Source: Metarhizium brunneum
Taxonomy: Eukaryota; Ascomycota; Sordariomycetes; Hypocreales; Clavicipitaceae
Direction: 5' to 3'
DNA: 64,000 bases
NCBI RefSeq assembly: GCF_013426205.1
Contig: NC_089428.1
Coordinates: 1,922,001 to 1,986,000, forward strand
Positions 1 to 10,118 of the stretch are shown here, one piece after another. The position numbers were made by a program, and so were the translations under genes. Each line of letters opens with the position of its first letter. Position 1 is the first letter of the stretch. Under the pieces are notes generated by a model. The model did not search any database, was not told where the DNA came from, and saw only the letters and a list, made by a program, of their open reading frames with translations.

Positions 1-262
1 CGTGGGCAGTCCGGGGTTACTTGCGCCTCACAAGCTATGCATGTCGTCTTCAAAATTGCAGTTCTTCACTCTCGAGGCAGAATGATGAATAAATTGTACA
101 GTATTAGACTGGAATATGGTGCAATATGGGATAAGAAATGTAACAACATGGGCTAAAGTAGCCATTTTTTAGTACAAAATATACGTATTCCAAGGCAATA
201 TCCTGCCTTTCACGACCGTCCATGGTCACTATATACCGGCGCCATCAACCCCATTTTAGAAT

Positions 263-2222
263 TTACATGCCCAAGTCGCGCAGCAACTTGGCCAGACGGG
301 CAGAAAGCCGACTGCCGTGCGAGCGGCCCGAGGCGTCGGTAATCACGCTGCGTCCCGTTTCACTCGACCGCCTCCGCGACTGCATCTGGGACACAAACTT
401 GGGCCACGTGTTGGTCAAGACGAGGTACTTGATGTGGCTCTGGACATTGTCGAACACCCCGAGGGTAAAAGCCGCGGGTATCTCGCCGCGGTACTTGGCG
501 AGGGTTGCCATGTCGGAGTGCGAGACCTCCCGGTTCAGCGGCATGGGCGCCTCGATGTCGAAAGGGGTGGCGGGGTTTGCAGATGCCTCGCCGCACAGGA
601 TGCGGGCGGGCTTCTCGAATACGTCCTCGAGGTATTTGAGCTCGCGCGAGGACAAGTTGAGCGGGAATTCGGCGTCGCGGGGGCTTATGAAGTCGGTGTA
701 GATGGCGAGGGCCTCGTTGTAGACGTCGAGCTTTTGCTCGCCGGCAGGCATCAGGGGCCACGACGTCTTCCATTTCGCCACGCGCGTCAAAAAGGCCACG
801 TTCTCGCCGGAGAAGTCGTTCAGGGCAGAGAATTCCTGCAGGGGGCCGGGGTTGTCCTTGAGGACGTGGTCGAGCGCCGTCATGGTCAGGAGCCGGTCCC
901 CGAGCTCTTCGTCGAGATAGTCCAGCGGCCTGCCCTTTTCGTACAGGCTTTGTGTTGAGACCTTGCCCATCAATGTGAACGATTGTGAGGCGCTGCTGAA
1001 CTGTGATGCCGTGTCCCATTTTGCGTTGCTCTGGTTGACTCTCCTTTGCATGAACCACATGGACATGACTTCGAAGACGGGCACGAAAACGGTGAATATT
1101 TCGAAAATCATAATGGAGAGGTGGATCCTGCATCGCGTTAGATACAAAGTTTTCCATTTCCGTTGTTGTCGAAGACATACCATTGACTCGGCGCGAAGTA
1201 GACGTTGACTTTTTCAAATGCCGGAAGGTAAGAAGCGATGAGGAACATGGGCGTCGCGTGAAGACTACAACAATACAATTAGTACAATTAGCATGGAGAA
1301 GACGCCGTAAATCTGTACAACAGCTTACGTACTTTGCCAAACAGCAAGCAATAGTCTGCGTTCGCCACCCCATGGTGTCGCGAATCCCCCAAGCGCGCCA
1401 AATCAAGTACGGCGCGACCTGGAAATGCGGTTAATCAGAGTATTTCTTTCACTGGACAAGGTCAAATCGACTCACAATCCACGTCCAAACCACCTGCCAG
1501 AGGACAGACGGCCACCATTCCCACCCACGGCCCAGGTCAGCCAGTTGCTCCGGCAGCGTATCGCCCTTGATTTGCGTCCCAGGCAGGCCATACGTAGGGT
1601 GGTACTTCTTGCAAGCAAACCACATGCCAACAGTCAAAAGGACCTAGCAAAACCTGTCAGAAGAAAAGCACAAGAAACACACGCGGCAAATAACAATCCT
1701 ACAGACCTGTGCCACCATGGCGATGCCTATAAACAGCATAGTCCGCGCGGTGTAGTTCATATTCCGGACACGGCAAAGAAGGGAAGTCTTGGCGCCATTG
1801 CACCTGGGCGCCACGCGATGCTCAGATTGCAGATGTGTAAACTGCCTCTGCAGCCTGGCGACGCGGAGAAACCGGAGGTTGGAGGCGTGGAAGAGCGCAA
1901 TGCCCAGCGGGAAGTAGACGCCCATGAAGAAGTACTGAATGTCATAGGCCAGGATGACGGGTATCGAGCGGCCAACGGGGTACGTGATCTGCGCCAGGAC
2001 CCAGTACGAGTGAAGCAGGATGATGGAGCCAAAGGAGAGAGGCAGCCCGCGGATCTTGAGGGCCGGGTTGTTGCGGTGGACGAGGCAGAACGCCATGCCG
2101 GACAGCACGAGGAGCGTCCACGTGCAGCAGAAGCCTATGTAGAACCTGCCGACTTTGTCCCAGAGGGTAGGCGAGGTCGGCATGTCGTATATCGACATGT
2201 GAAGTAAGTCTGGGGTTGCCAT
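263..2222 (-). CDS. 7TM-RGS protein (GprK/RGS1-like regulator of G-protein signalling)
   Basis: Five exons, join(263..1127,1181..1264,1333..1418,1476..1643,1707..2222) on the complement, give 572 aa with no internal stop; all four introns are 53-68 nt with GT/AG ends and reading frame is kept throughout. The N-terminal ~330 residues hold several hydrophobic helices, including a conserved-looking WGIRDT/GWRTQT segment followed by HATPMF. A fungal RGS domain follows at about residues 360-535 (ALDHVLKD, LQEFS, PAAFTLGVFDNVQ, TWPKFVSQ). RGS domains speed GTP hydrolysis by G-alpha subunits; the receptor-like membrane half suggests ligand- or membrane-coupled control. The C-terminus is basic and serine-rich. 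The start is the first ATG in a long open exon. No functional partner is adjacent. Architecture is seen directly; assignment to the GprK class is by family memory. Confidence 0.88.
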
Positions 2223-3836
2223 GGTTGCCTACTCCGTGCCCAAGGCTTGCTGGCTGAGCTTTTTTCTTCACAAGCGTTTCCGGCTGGGTTGATAACGGGG
2301 AAACAGATTGAAATAGGAACCCACGGGGGAGAAAAGAAACAAAAAAAGAGAGATGGTGGGCTGGAATCTCTCCTTATAGACATGGAACTGTTCGGTATTT
2401 AGTATGAGAAGGAAGCCGTGAAAGTGAGCCAGATGCCGCATACAGTCTTTTGTTAGTGGTTGTATATCACTGTCTTTTCCTCCCCGCAAGTCATCGCCAC
2501 TTTAGCTTCATCGGGGTCTGTGCAGTTTTTTTTGTTAGTTCCTTGGTCATGAATTTAGGGTATAAGCTATTTGGCATCTTTCAACGTCGACGCGCCGTGT
2601 GTGGACCGTTGTATTCGGCAGAAGAGATCAGTCTCCATCCCATCATGAACGGAGGCGAGAAAGGAATATAAACGTCAGGTGAAGCAAAAACCACGAGGTG
2701 TGACAAGGTTCCATTTCGTGTTTCTGCCTTCTGCCTCTTCAGCAACACGAGCCAGCTCTGGAAAAAGCAACCTGTCTGACCTGCTCCATTGTCCACGACG
2801 GCCACGGGGCAAACGGCTTCCCGCCCACGCAGGATGGAGTCTGGTAGTAACATTGAACCTTCCATGATCCCCACAGTGTCATTCAATGTACGTTTAAGAA
2901 TTGGGGCGTGTGTTCGGGGCCGCTTTGACAAACTCTTGGCTTCCATGTCTGGTTTTAGTAAGGGGAACCCGGGGATCAGCCCCGGCATCTGGTTCACAAC
3001 GGCGATGGCTGCTCATTTGCGGAGAGGAAAAGCCACAGGGTGGGAAGGAACATTAAGCTGGCGAGTGTTGCATGCGCTATATTTCCGGCTTTTCGGGTGA
3101 GACATCTCAAAGAAGCAATTGACCAGACTCATTAAGCCAGACTACGTTAGCCTTGCTAGCAGACTGGTGACGCCGACAATCGTCGGGGGCTACTATTTTC
3201 GGATCATGGCAAAATCCGGCGCCATGCTGCCTTGTTGGTCCCGCTTGGCGAGGCAAAAGTCTCATTACTGTGAATCATGGTGGCCATGTCGAATTTTGTG
3301 CAGGACGGCATCGAGACAATGGCAAGACTGGCGACGAAGCCGAGCCCCGGCCTTGGCTCGGACTGGTAGCGAGAGCAATCAGAAACAATGCTTTTCGAAT
3401 TTGACCAATTTGTCATTCTCTTCATCTACCAGGCGCTGCGCTAATGACTGTTCCTGCCATGTGTGACTGCTGGGTGACACGATGTGTTACAGAAGTAATC
3501 TACGGAGCAGTCCAAGACGGATGACACCTCGGCAAAGCATGGTTACATGCAAGTCGCACAGGACAATCTGTACCTAGCAGATTGTTTCTGGAATAGGGAT
3601 GAGGATGCCTGTCCGTCTGAAGTCGTGTTCGCCACGCACAATCATGGCCTGCATGCAACCATGGAAGTTGTCCATCCCCCTGGAGCAGCGCAGGTTCCAA
3701 CAATGCATCTTTGGATGTTTGCGCCAATGAGCGGTTTCTACTGCTTGGTACTTTTATTCTCACTTTGAGCCTACCAGAAAACGAGTATCAATATTCCGGG
3801 GCCAGTGGAGAGAGAGAGCTTCACGTCACTTTGTTA
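2223..3836. other. Intergenic, no supportable gene
   Basis: About 1.6 kb between the start of the RGS gene and the stop of the HD oxygenase gene. Only short, overlapping open frames on both strands are present, with no recognisable protein motif and no splice-linked continuation. The first ~270 bases next to the RGS start are pyrimidine/purine biased and probably contain its 5' UTR and promoter. Confidence 0.6.
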
Positions 3837-4496
3837 TTATTTCATCTCTCCATCTGCCACGCGCCTTTGATCATCTAGCTGTCGCTCAATGACGCATCGC
3901 CAACTCTCCAAGCTCCTGACCTGCAGACCCTGCACCTTGGCCTCGTCGTCCCAAACCCGCAGCCGACACATCTCCCCGCACCACGGATCGCCTCCAAAGT
4001 CGGCCAGTTCCTTGCCGCGCATGGGGCCGCCCTGGTAGGCCAGGGATTTCCTCGACGCGTCCGAGAGCTTGCCGTAGTATCCGCTCTCAACCGCGCACAG
4101 ATACCTCTTGGCCTCGACGTGCGATGCCACCAGGCGAGCCACCTTGGCCGAGAAGCCAAGCGCGAGGAGAAACGCGCCGCCCAAGGTGTCGTGCCCGACG
4201 CGCCCGACGCTCTCCCCCGTGGCCGCGCCGCCCAGGTTCTCGGCTTGGCCGCCCGTCAGCGAGATGAGGTCCCTGCCGGGGACGAATTGGCCAATGTCGT
4301 GGAGGAGGGCGGCCACCTGGGTTGCCTCGTCCGCGGGGGGCGATGCAGAGGCCGCTTGGTGCGCGGCCTGGAGAGAGTGTTGCAGCTGGGATATCGGCTC
4401 GCCAATGTACGGTGTCTGGTCGGATGCCTCGAGGACGGAGAGGAGATACGACGTGACTGATTTTGGCTCCAGAGGGCTGGGGATTGGCATGGCCAT
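3837..4496 (-). CDS. phnZ: PhnZ/TmpB-like HD-domain mixed-valent diiron oxygenase (phosphonate C-P cleavage)
   Basis: Single-exon 219 aa protein. The frame is open further upstream but the first in-frame ATG is at 4496. The HD-domain ligand pattern of PhnZ is complete: H40, H66-D67 (LLHDIGQF), H102 (GHDTLGGAFLLALGF), H126 (SHVEAKRYL) and D183 (RVWDDEAK). The substrate-gating Tyr and Glu of PhnZ appear as Y30 and E33 (YIGE). Spacings H102-H126 (24) and H126-D183 (57) equal those I recall for bacterial PhnZ; the segment between D67 and H102 is about 14 residues longer. PhnZ oxidatively cleaves (R)-1-hydroxy-2-aminoethylphosphonate to glycine and phosphate; TmpB does the same on the trimethylammonium analogue giving glycine betaine. 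The next gene upstream encodes the matching hydroxylase. Exact substrate (AEP, TMAEP or related) cannot be told from sequence alone. Confidence 0.9.
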   Translation of the reverse strand: MAMPIPSPLEPKSVTSYLLSVLEASDQTPYIGEPISQLQHSLQAAHQAASASPPADEATQVAALLHDIGQFVPGRDLISLTGGQAENLGGAATGESVGRVGHDTLGGAFLLALGFSAKVARLVASHVEAKRYLCAVESGYYGKLSDASRKSLAYQGGPMRGKELADFGGDPWCGEMCRLRVWDDEAKVQGLQVRSLESWRCVIERQLDDQRRVADGEMK

Positions 4497-5206
4497 GGCT
4501 GTGAATGAAGAAGAAGCCTCGCGGACTTTGAATTGAGTTGATACGGGAAGAATAGGCAAAGAAGAAATTGGCGAATTGGTAATGTTTGAGGTCGTTCCCG
4601 GCGTCTCCTCAGACGCGCGATGGAGTTCGGTGTGACAAGGTTTGAGTTCAAATGTCTTCTCACACGTGGGATGCCCTGACGTTGAGGAAACTCGGCAACG
4701 AGCTTACATATATTTCCGCTGTAGAATTAGTCCACCGGAAAGAATTGATGCATGCGAAGCCTGTTATGGATCAATTCATGCCGTCGGACTTCCCCCCGAG
4801 CTGCCCGAACCCCTGCTGGCAGTATGAAAACTCGTGCTCGTCACGACGCACGTGGGCGTTGAGAGCCCAATGGCGTGTGAAACAATTCAATGTTGACACC
4901 ATGTGTCTCGGCCCACGCGTAGGGCATGCAATAGGCAGTTCAAAGTTTTACTCATCTCTGGAAAGTATTGATCCCGTCTCGGTGGAAAACTGTCCCGAAA
5001 GTTTCGCCAGACTATGCGAATTTACAACCAAGGCAGCAAGACTCTGTTAGTCAGGCGACGTTAGGATCTCTACGTCAAATATTGTTTGGAATGTAGCCAA
5101 AGCCACTACACTTGTAATTCACAGTTACCTGAGCATTCGCATCTTACATTGCGAAATTGACTTGATTGAATTCCATTCACCGTGCCGTACAATAACCACT
5201 ACAATC
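4497..5206. promoter_or_regulatory. Upstream region of the HD oxygenase gene with two CACGTGGG boxes
   Basis: The 710 bases between the HD oxygenase start and the stop of the PhyH-family gene hold no supportable gene. Two copies of CACGTGGG lie at 4663-4670 and 4849-4856, about 170 and 355 bases upstream of the ATG. This extended E-box is the high-affinity site of the yeast Pho4 / Neurospora NUC-1 phosphate-starvation activators (family knowledge); function here is inferred. Confidence 0.55.
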
Positions 5207-6197
5207 TCAAAACGCAACCTGCTTGCCGGCATCTACACTCAACATGGGCGACCCAAACCCGTACGTCAAAGCCCCCTTGGCATACGACTCCCCCTCCTTT
5301 CGCATATGAGTCGCTGGCCACTCCTTCTTGCGGTCCTCGTAATACTCACGGTGCATGTCGCCCTCAGCCGCCAAGTTATACGTGGCGTAAATAGCCTTGC
5401 GGTCATCAGAGCTGTTGTTCGGCCCGCTACGGTGAGCCAGGTACGACGGGAAAATGAGAAGTTGGCCTACATCCCTCCGTTCAGTAACCAAGTCGCAGCC
5501 TCGGCAGACTTCTTAATACACACCTGCTTCCAGCTCGACAGGAACCCACTCCTGCGAATCAACCCAGTCAGCCTCGATGCAGTGCGTCTTGCCATTGATG
5601 GGAATGGTCATCTCGTGGCTGCCGTCGACAACTTCCAAGCCCCCATTCGTCATGTTGGATGGGTCGACGCTGAGAAGAATAGTCAAGTGCTTGACGTCCT
5701 TGATTTGCGTGTATGCCACGGCGTCAATGTGAGGCGCGAAGCCACCTATCTTTCAGGTTATTCTACTTCCCACAGAGTGTATGGTTGATTTTGCTCAACT
5801 CACCGCTACCAGCGAGCTTGTAGTTGATCTTTTCCTTGAAGAGGTGCATTGGCTGGCCGGCCAATTCGTTCAAAAGGCCGAGCAGCTTTTCCCCACGGAG
5901 CAGACTGTTCAAACCCGTGTGATAGTCGACAAAGTTTTCGGTGCGGCAGAGAACACGCTTGCCAGACGCATTTACCTCCTGGTGTTAACATGAGTATTTC
6001 CGGACAGAGATGATCAGATAGCGGGGTTCAAGACGGACCTCGTAGGGCATGAATTCGGATTCTGTAGTAGGCTTCCAGTCGTGGACTTGTTGCGCCCAGT
6101 TCTGGAGGTTCTCGGCTTCCTCTGGGGACAAAAAGTCACGGATAATGAGGTATCCCTTCTCCCTGAAGAAGGAGATTTGCTGGTCGGTAACGACCAT
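5207..6197 (-). CDS. phnY: PhyH-family Fe(II)/2-oxoglutarate dioxygenase, PhnY/TmpA-like phosphonate hydroxylase
   Basis: Four exons, join(5207..5466,5524..5745,5804..5978,6039..6197) on the complement, give 271 aa; introns are 57-60 nt. It has the phytanoyl-CoA dioxygenase fold signature: FFREKGYLIIRDFLSPEE near the N-terminus, iron-binding H117-x-D119 (PHIDAVAY), and the distal H197-R198 (YLAHRSGPN), whose His completes the iron triad and whose Arg binds 2-oxoglutarate. In PhnY and TmpA this fold hydroxylates C1 of 2-aminoethylphosphonate or its N-trimethyl form, making the substrate of PhnZ/TmpB. Length matches PhnY. It lies in tandem with the PhnZ-like gene and divergent from the permease, which is the main support for a phosphonate rather than generic PhyH role. 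The PhyH superfamily is broad, so fold assignment is firm and substrate is inferred from context. Confidence 0.85.
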
Positions 6198-7110
6198 ATT
6201 GAAGGGTATCTGGACGTGATGTGTCGTTGAGATTGTGCCTGATGCAGGGTCTCTGTACTGGGAGGGGGTCTAAGATGAATCCAGAGTCTTGTCGCGTGAT
6301 GATGCCCTGCAGCGTGAAAGAGACAAAGGCCGTCACAGAGTGTAATACCAAGGCCCCGATTCCAAACTCAATTACGGCCGTACTGCGGAATTTTTTATAA
6401 CGACGCCGTTGATTTAGGTTCCTCGAATTACACACGTGTTCATGGACTCGTCTTCGTATACTCGGACTTCCTCCCGGACCGCGATCCAGCCACATCCGTG
6501 TGGAGAAGGCTTCCGGAAAAGCAATATGCAAACATTGAATGGTTCGTACGGCCATTTGTTCCTGATGTGGAACCGTATCTGCATTCATAATGTACACGTG
6601 GGCCAACGGCAACAGTTAATTCATCAACTCCAACGTAACAAGGCCCTTGGGTGACGGCTCATCGGCACAATGCCGCCTTGTGGCTGCAGATGACAGGCTA
6701 CGCGCACGCCAAATCTGCCCGGCATGAAGGAATTGGCGGGGCATGAAGCGTTTATCGGACATGTGGCTTGTTTCTTACCGGCGACGTCAACTGCTTTCCA
6801 TGCGCTCATCTCAAACTGTATCGGAAGGCACCCACGTGGGCTGGATACAAGCTGCGACAGAATGAGACAAGATGCAGATGCGGATAACTGACCAGGCCTG
6901 TCCCAAGGGTCTCACAGTCAAGCGCCACGCATTGACTGTCGACTACACCCTCACATGTCGGGTTGCATGGACATAAATACACCCAGGTTCGTGATGGCGC
7001 AAACAAAAAACCTCGATGCCCCCAACCCTCTGCATGTCATCCTCTCGCTGATGCTTGGACAGCCGCATCAGCGATTCAGACAAGACAGGCTTCTGCAAGC
7101 ACTAGTCGCC
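6198..7110. promoter_or_regulatory. Divergent promoter of hydroxylase and permease with three CACGTG boxes
   Basis: The 913 bases between the two divergent starts contain CACGTG at 6433-6438, CACGTGGG at 6595-6602, and CACGTGGG at 6833-6840, the last within the perfect 10-bp palindrome CCCACGTGGG. An ATAAATA sequence near 6974 could be the TATA element of the permease. No gene is supported inside. The boxes fit a shared phosphate-starvation bHLH regulator. Confidence 0.6.
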
Positions 7111-8790
7111 ATGAAGGACTTTGGTGAAAATGCCACGACGGTGGACGTTACCCCGTCCACCGCAGACAACGCCGTCGACCTCAAGGACGAGCAGGTCGCA
7201 CCCCGACCCGTCAGCAAGGCGTCATCGGTGCTCATGGTTCTGGTCGGCGGCCTGGCCCTATTCTCCGATGGCTACAATGCCCAAATTGTCGGCTACATGA
7301 ACACGGTGCTGGCCAAGCTCTACCCCGACGAGTACACCAAGGACGTCAAGACCAGAGTCTCCAACGCCTTTCTCATCGGCGAGGTGTTTGGCATGTTGTT
7401 CTTCGGCTGGGCCATTGACAAGCTAGGCCGACGCAACGGCATCTTCTGGGCCACCTTCTTTCTCGTCCTGGGCCTGGTCCTGTCGACCGCGGCCCACGGC
7501 ACCACCGTCGGCGGCATGTTTTGGATGATGATTATCGGGCGCGGCGTAGCCGGCTTCGGGGCCGGAGGTGAGTCAAGACTCAAGACAGGCGACGCCCTCG
7601 AACGCGACGGCTAACATGGACATGCGCTGCCCAAAGGCGAATACCCAACCTGTGCGACGAGCGCTGCCGAAGCCGCCGATGAGACCTTGTCCGTGCGACG
7701 ACGGCGCGGAATCCTGACTGCCGTCGCCACCGACTTTTCCATCGATATGGGCTTCGTGATTGCCGGCATCGTAGCGCTCATCGTCTTGGCCGCGTACGGC
7801 TGGAACGTCGGCGACGGCGTCTGGCGCGTTAGTTTCGGCCTGGGCATCCTTCTACCAGTGGCACTGCTCTTCTTCAGACTGCGACTCATCAACTCGACCC
7901 AGTACCAGAAGCACGCCATGAAGCAGCATATTCCGTACTGGCTCGTCATCAAGCGCTACTGGAAGCCCATGCTCGGCACCTCCCTGGCCTGGTTCATGTA
8001 CGACTTTGTTGTGCGTACCGAGTTCCCCCATATAACATGCGGGTTGGCATAAGACTGATTCAGGCACGCAGACGTACCCCTTTGGCATTTTTGGCTCAAC
8101 CGTCATTGCGACGCTCAACCCCAACGACACGTTGATGGAGAATATTGGCTACGGCACCGTGCTCAACTTGTTCTACATCCCGGGTACTTTGATTGGCGGC
8201 CTCCTCATGGACAAGATTGGCCGCAAGCAGACCATGACGCTGGGCTTCGTCCTCTGGTCTATTCTCGGATTCGTCATCGGCGGCGCCCTGCACCACATCC
8301 TCCCCATCTTCCCCCTCTTCGTCGTTCTCTACGGCATCTTCAACACCCTCGGAGAAATGGGGCCCGGTGTAAGTCGACGACCGCGACGCCAAAACGCAAA
8401 CAGTACATGTACCCAGGCTAACAGGTGCAGGTTGCGACGTTTCTCTGCGGCGCCGAGTCCTTTCCTACCCCTGTGCGCGGCCACTTCCTCGGGTTTGCTG
8501 CCGCCGTTGGAAAGGCCGGCGCAGCCATCGGCACCCAGGTCTTCATCCCTATTCAAAACTCATTCGGCGATACGAACAAGGGCGTGCAGGGTGTTTTCCT
8601 CATCGGTGCGGCGTTTGCCATGACTGGTGCCGCCATTTCGTGGTTCTTGATTCCTGACAAGGAGAGAGATCTTGAGAGTGAGGACGCTCTTTTTAGGGAG
8701 TATCTCGCTCAACATGGGTATGCTGGGGTTTTTGGCGATGTCAGCAGGGACGGGTCTACTACCGCTGCTGACTTGGCTGGGAAACTTTAA
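7111..8790 (+). CDS. MFS permease, GIT1/phosphate:H+ symporter type
   Basis: Four exons, join(7111..7567,7637..8010,8072..8368,8431..8790), give 495 aa; introns are 61-69 nt and phases agree at every junction. The ATG at 7111 sits in a good context (gtcgccATGA). About 12 hydrophobic segments are visible. Family signatures include FSDGYNAQIVGYMN at TM1, the MFS loop motif GWAIDKLGRRNG between TM2 and TM3, RGVAGFGAGGEYPT at TM4, DKIGRKQT in the second half, and CGAESFPTPVRGHF. These are typical of fungal phosphate and glycerophosphoinositol/glycerophosphocholine transporters. It is divergent from the PhnY-like gene, so uptake of a phosphonate or phosphonate-bearing headgroup is a natural inference. 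Transport of inorganic phosphate or a glycerophosphodiester is the alternative. Confidence 0.88.
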
Positions 8791-9042
8791 AATGAGGGAA
8801 AGTATACGTAGAAGATACAGGGTGAAATAGCACTGGCTGTTCATGACGGCGCAGAGGTTTGTGGCAAGATTTATCTTGCGGAAAAAGATCTATTTTAGGC
8901 ACCATATGTTTAAACACAAGCCCTTGTCACATCATATTACAATATATTGTAAATATCAACAAGGAGACAAGTTGGATCATAGCTCCTATTGGATATTTAA
9001 TGTATTGCTCTATAAAGTGCAGCAACCATTGGAATGATCCGC

Positions 9043-10118
9043 TTAGCCGTTTTGCCTACCTGGGACATCAGGCTGAAAATGCTTCATCAGAGTCTTGTTC
9101 CCCCTTGTCTGTAACCTATTTTGCATTCTCCTTTCCACCCTTTTCGCAGCACTCAATTGCTTCATTCGTGAAGCAAGTACAGACCGAAGTTCGTAGGCGG
9201 GAAGATGGGAAAGACTCTGCTGATCGCCTGCCCTAAACTGCGATAACTGGGTGGCAACTCTAGCCAAGGTACGATCGTTTCTCGTCGTCAATTCTGACCC
9301 AGGTTTTGCCATTGACCTGTCTGATTGTGTCGGGACTTGCGGCTCCGAGCGAGCTGGTGCACGTCGCGATAAGCTTTCGCTGGGTAATGTTCGTTGACCG
9401 AGTATCTTTCCTGAAGGCAGCTTCATGGTGGATTCCCCAGAGATAATCATGTCCTCGGGCTTTGGAGCTTCGGAAAACTCATAAAAATCTCTTATGTCGT
9501 CGTTGATTTCAAGTCGGCAGTGCGCCTTTGCCATCATGTGCTGTTGTATGCCCTCGACGGATCGCCTGGTCTTGCTGCAGACAAGACATTCTTGATAGCC
9601 GTATATGACGAGGTGTAAATACCAGATCAAAGTCTCTACATCAACAATGAGAGAGTCCTGATTCGGAATGATGAATGAGTGCGCTTTTGACATGTGGGAG
9701 AGGTTTTGTTCAAATGTACCGCACAATGTGCCGCAAAAGAGACACTGATCGGGTACAAAGGTTGGGGCCATGTCGCTCTCTGTGTCTGAGTTTCCTCCGC
9801 TGGCAAGCTCATCATCTGACTCGTCGCTTTCTGTTGTAGGACGATTGAAAGATAATTTTATGTCTTGCGACTTCTGTGCTGGTCTCGAGCCATGATTATT
9901 CCACTCGTCTTCTCTGGCCATGGTGGATGGCAACACAACACCCGATGAGGTTACGCGATCTTTGAGATTTGCAACACTATGCAATTAGTACGTCACCAGG
10001 CTCAACAAGAAAAGAATTGAGCGACTTACTGAGTATCGCTTTTAGCATGAGCGCGCCACGTTTGCGATGAGCTAAACTCAACGTTGCAAGTCCTGCAATT
10101 GAACACGCCCTTGTCCAT
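9043..10118 (-). CDS. Rei1/ZNF622-family C2H2 zinc-finger protein (60S ribosome biogenesis-like), short form
   Basis: Two exons, join(9043..9976,10030..10118) on the complement, separated by a 53 nt intron, give 340 aa. An N-terminal C2H2 finger (C8, C11, H24, H30) is followed by the paired fingers that mark the family: CLFCGTLCGTFEQNLSHM and CLVCSKTRRSVEGIQQHM, then a FYEF segment. The second finger's HMMAKAHCRL motif corresponds to the family's HM..K.HC. Rei1 and Reh1 act in the cytoplasm in late 60S maturation. Fungal Rei1 proteins are usually longer (about 450-550 aa), so this is either a shortened paralogue or lacks an unrecognised exon. Upstream minus-strand sequence to about 10,440 is open and Cys-containing, but I could not link it convincingly by splicing. 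Confidence 0.75.

Noticed and set aside
317..958. 213-codon plus-strand frame opposite the RGS gene
   Set aside because: Antisense shadow of the RGS exon; no recognisable motif.
1425..2207. 260-codon plus-strand frame opposite the RGS gene membrane region
   Set aside because: Runs antisense across two confirmed introns and exons of the RGS gene; composition is low-complexity and motif-free.
2581..2997. 138-codon minus-strand frame in the intergenic region
   Set aside because: No domain recognised, competing frames on the other strand, and no splice continuation.
3837..8790. Calling this a secondary-metabolite (phosphonate biosynthesis) cluster
   Set aside because: No PEP mutase, phosphonopyruvate decarboxylase or related biosynthetic gene is present; the gene set fits breakdown, not synthesis.
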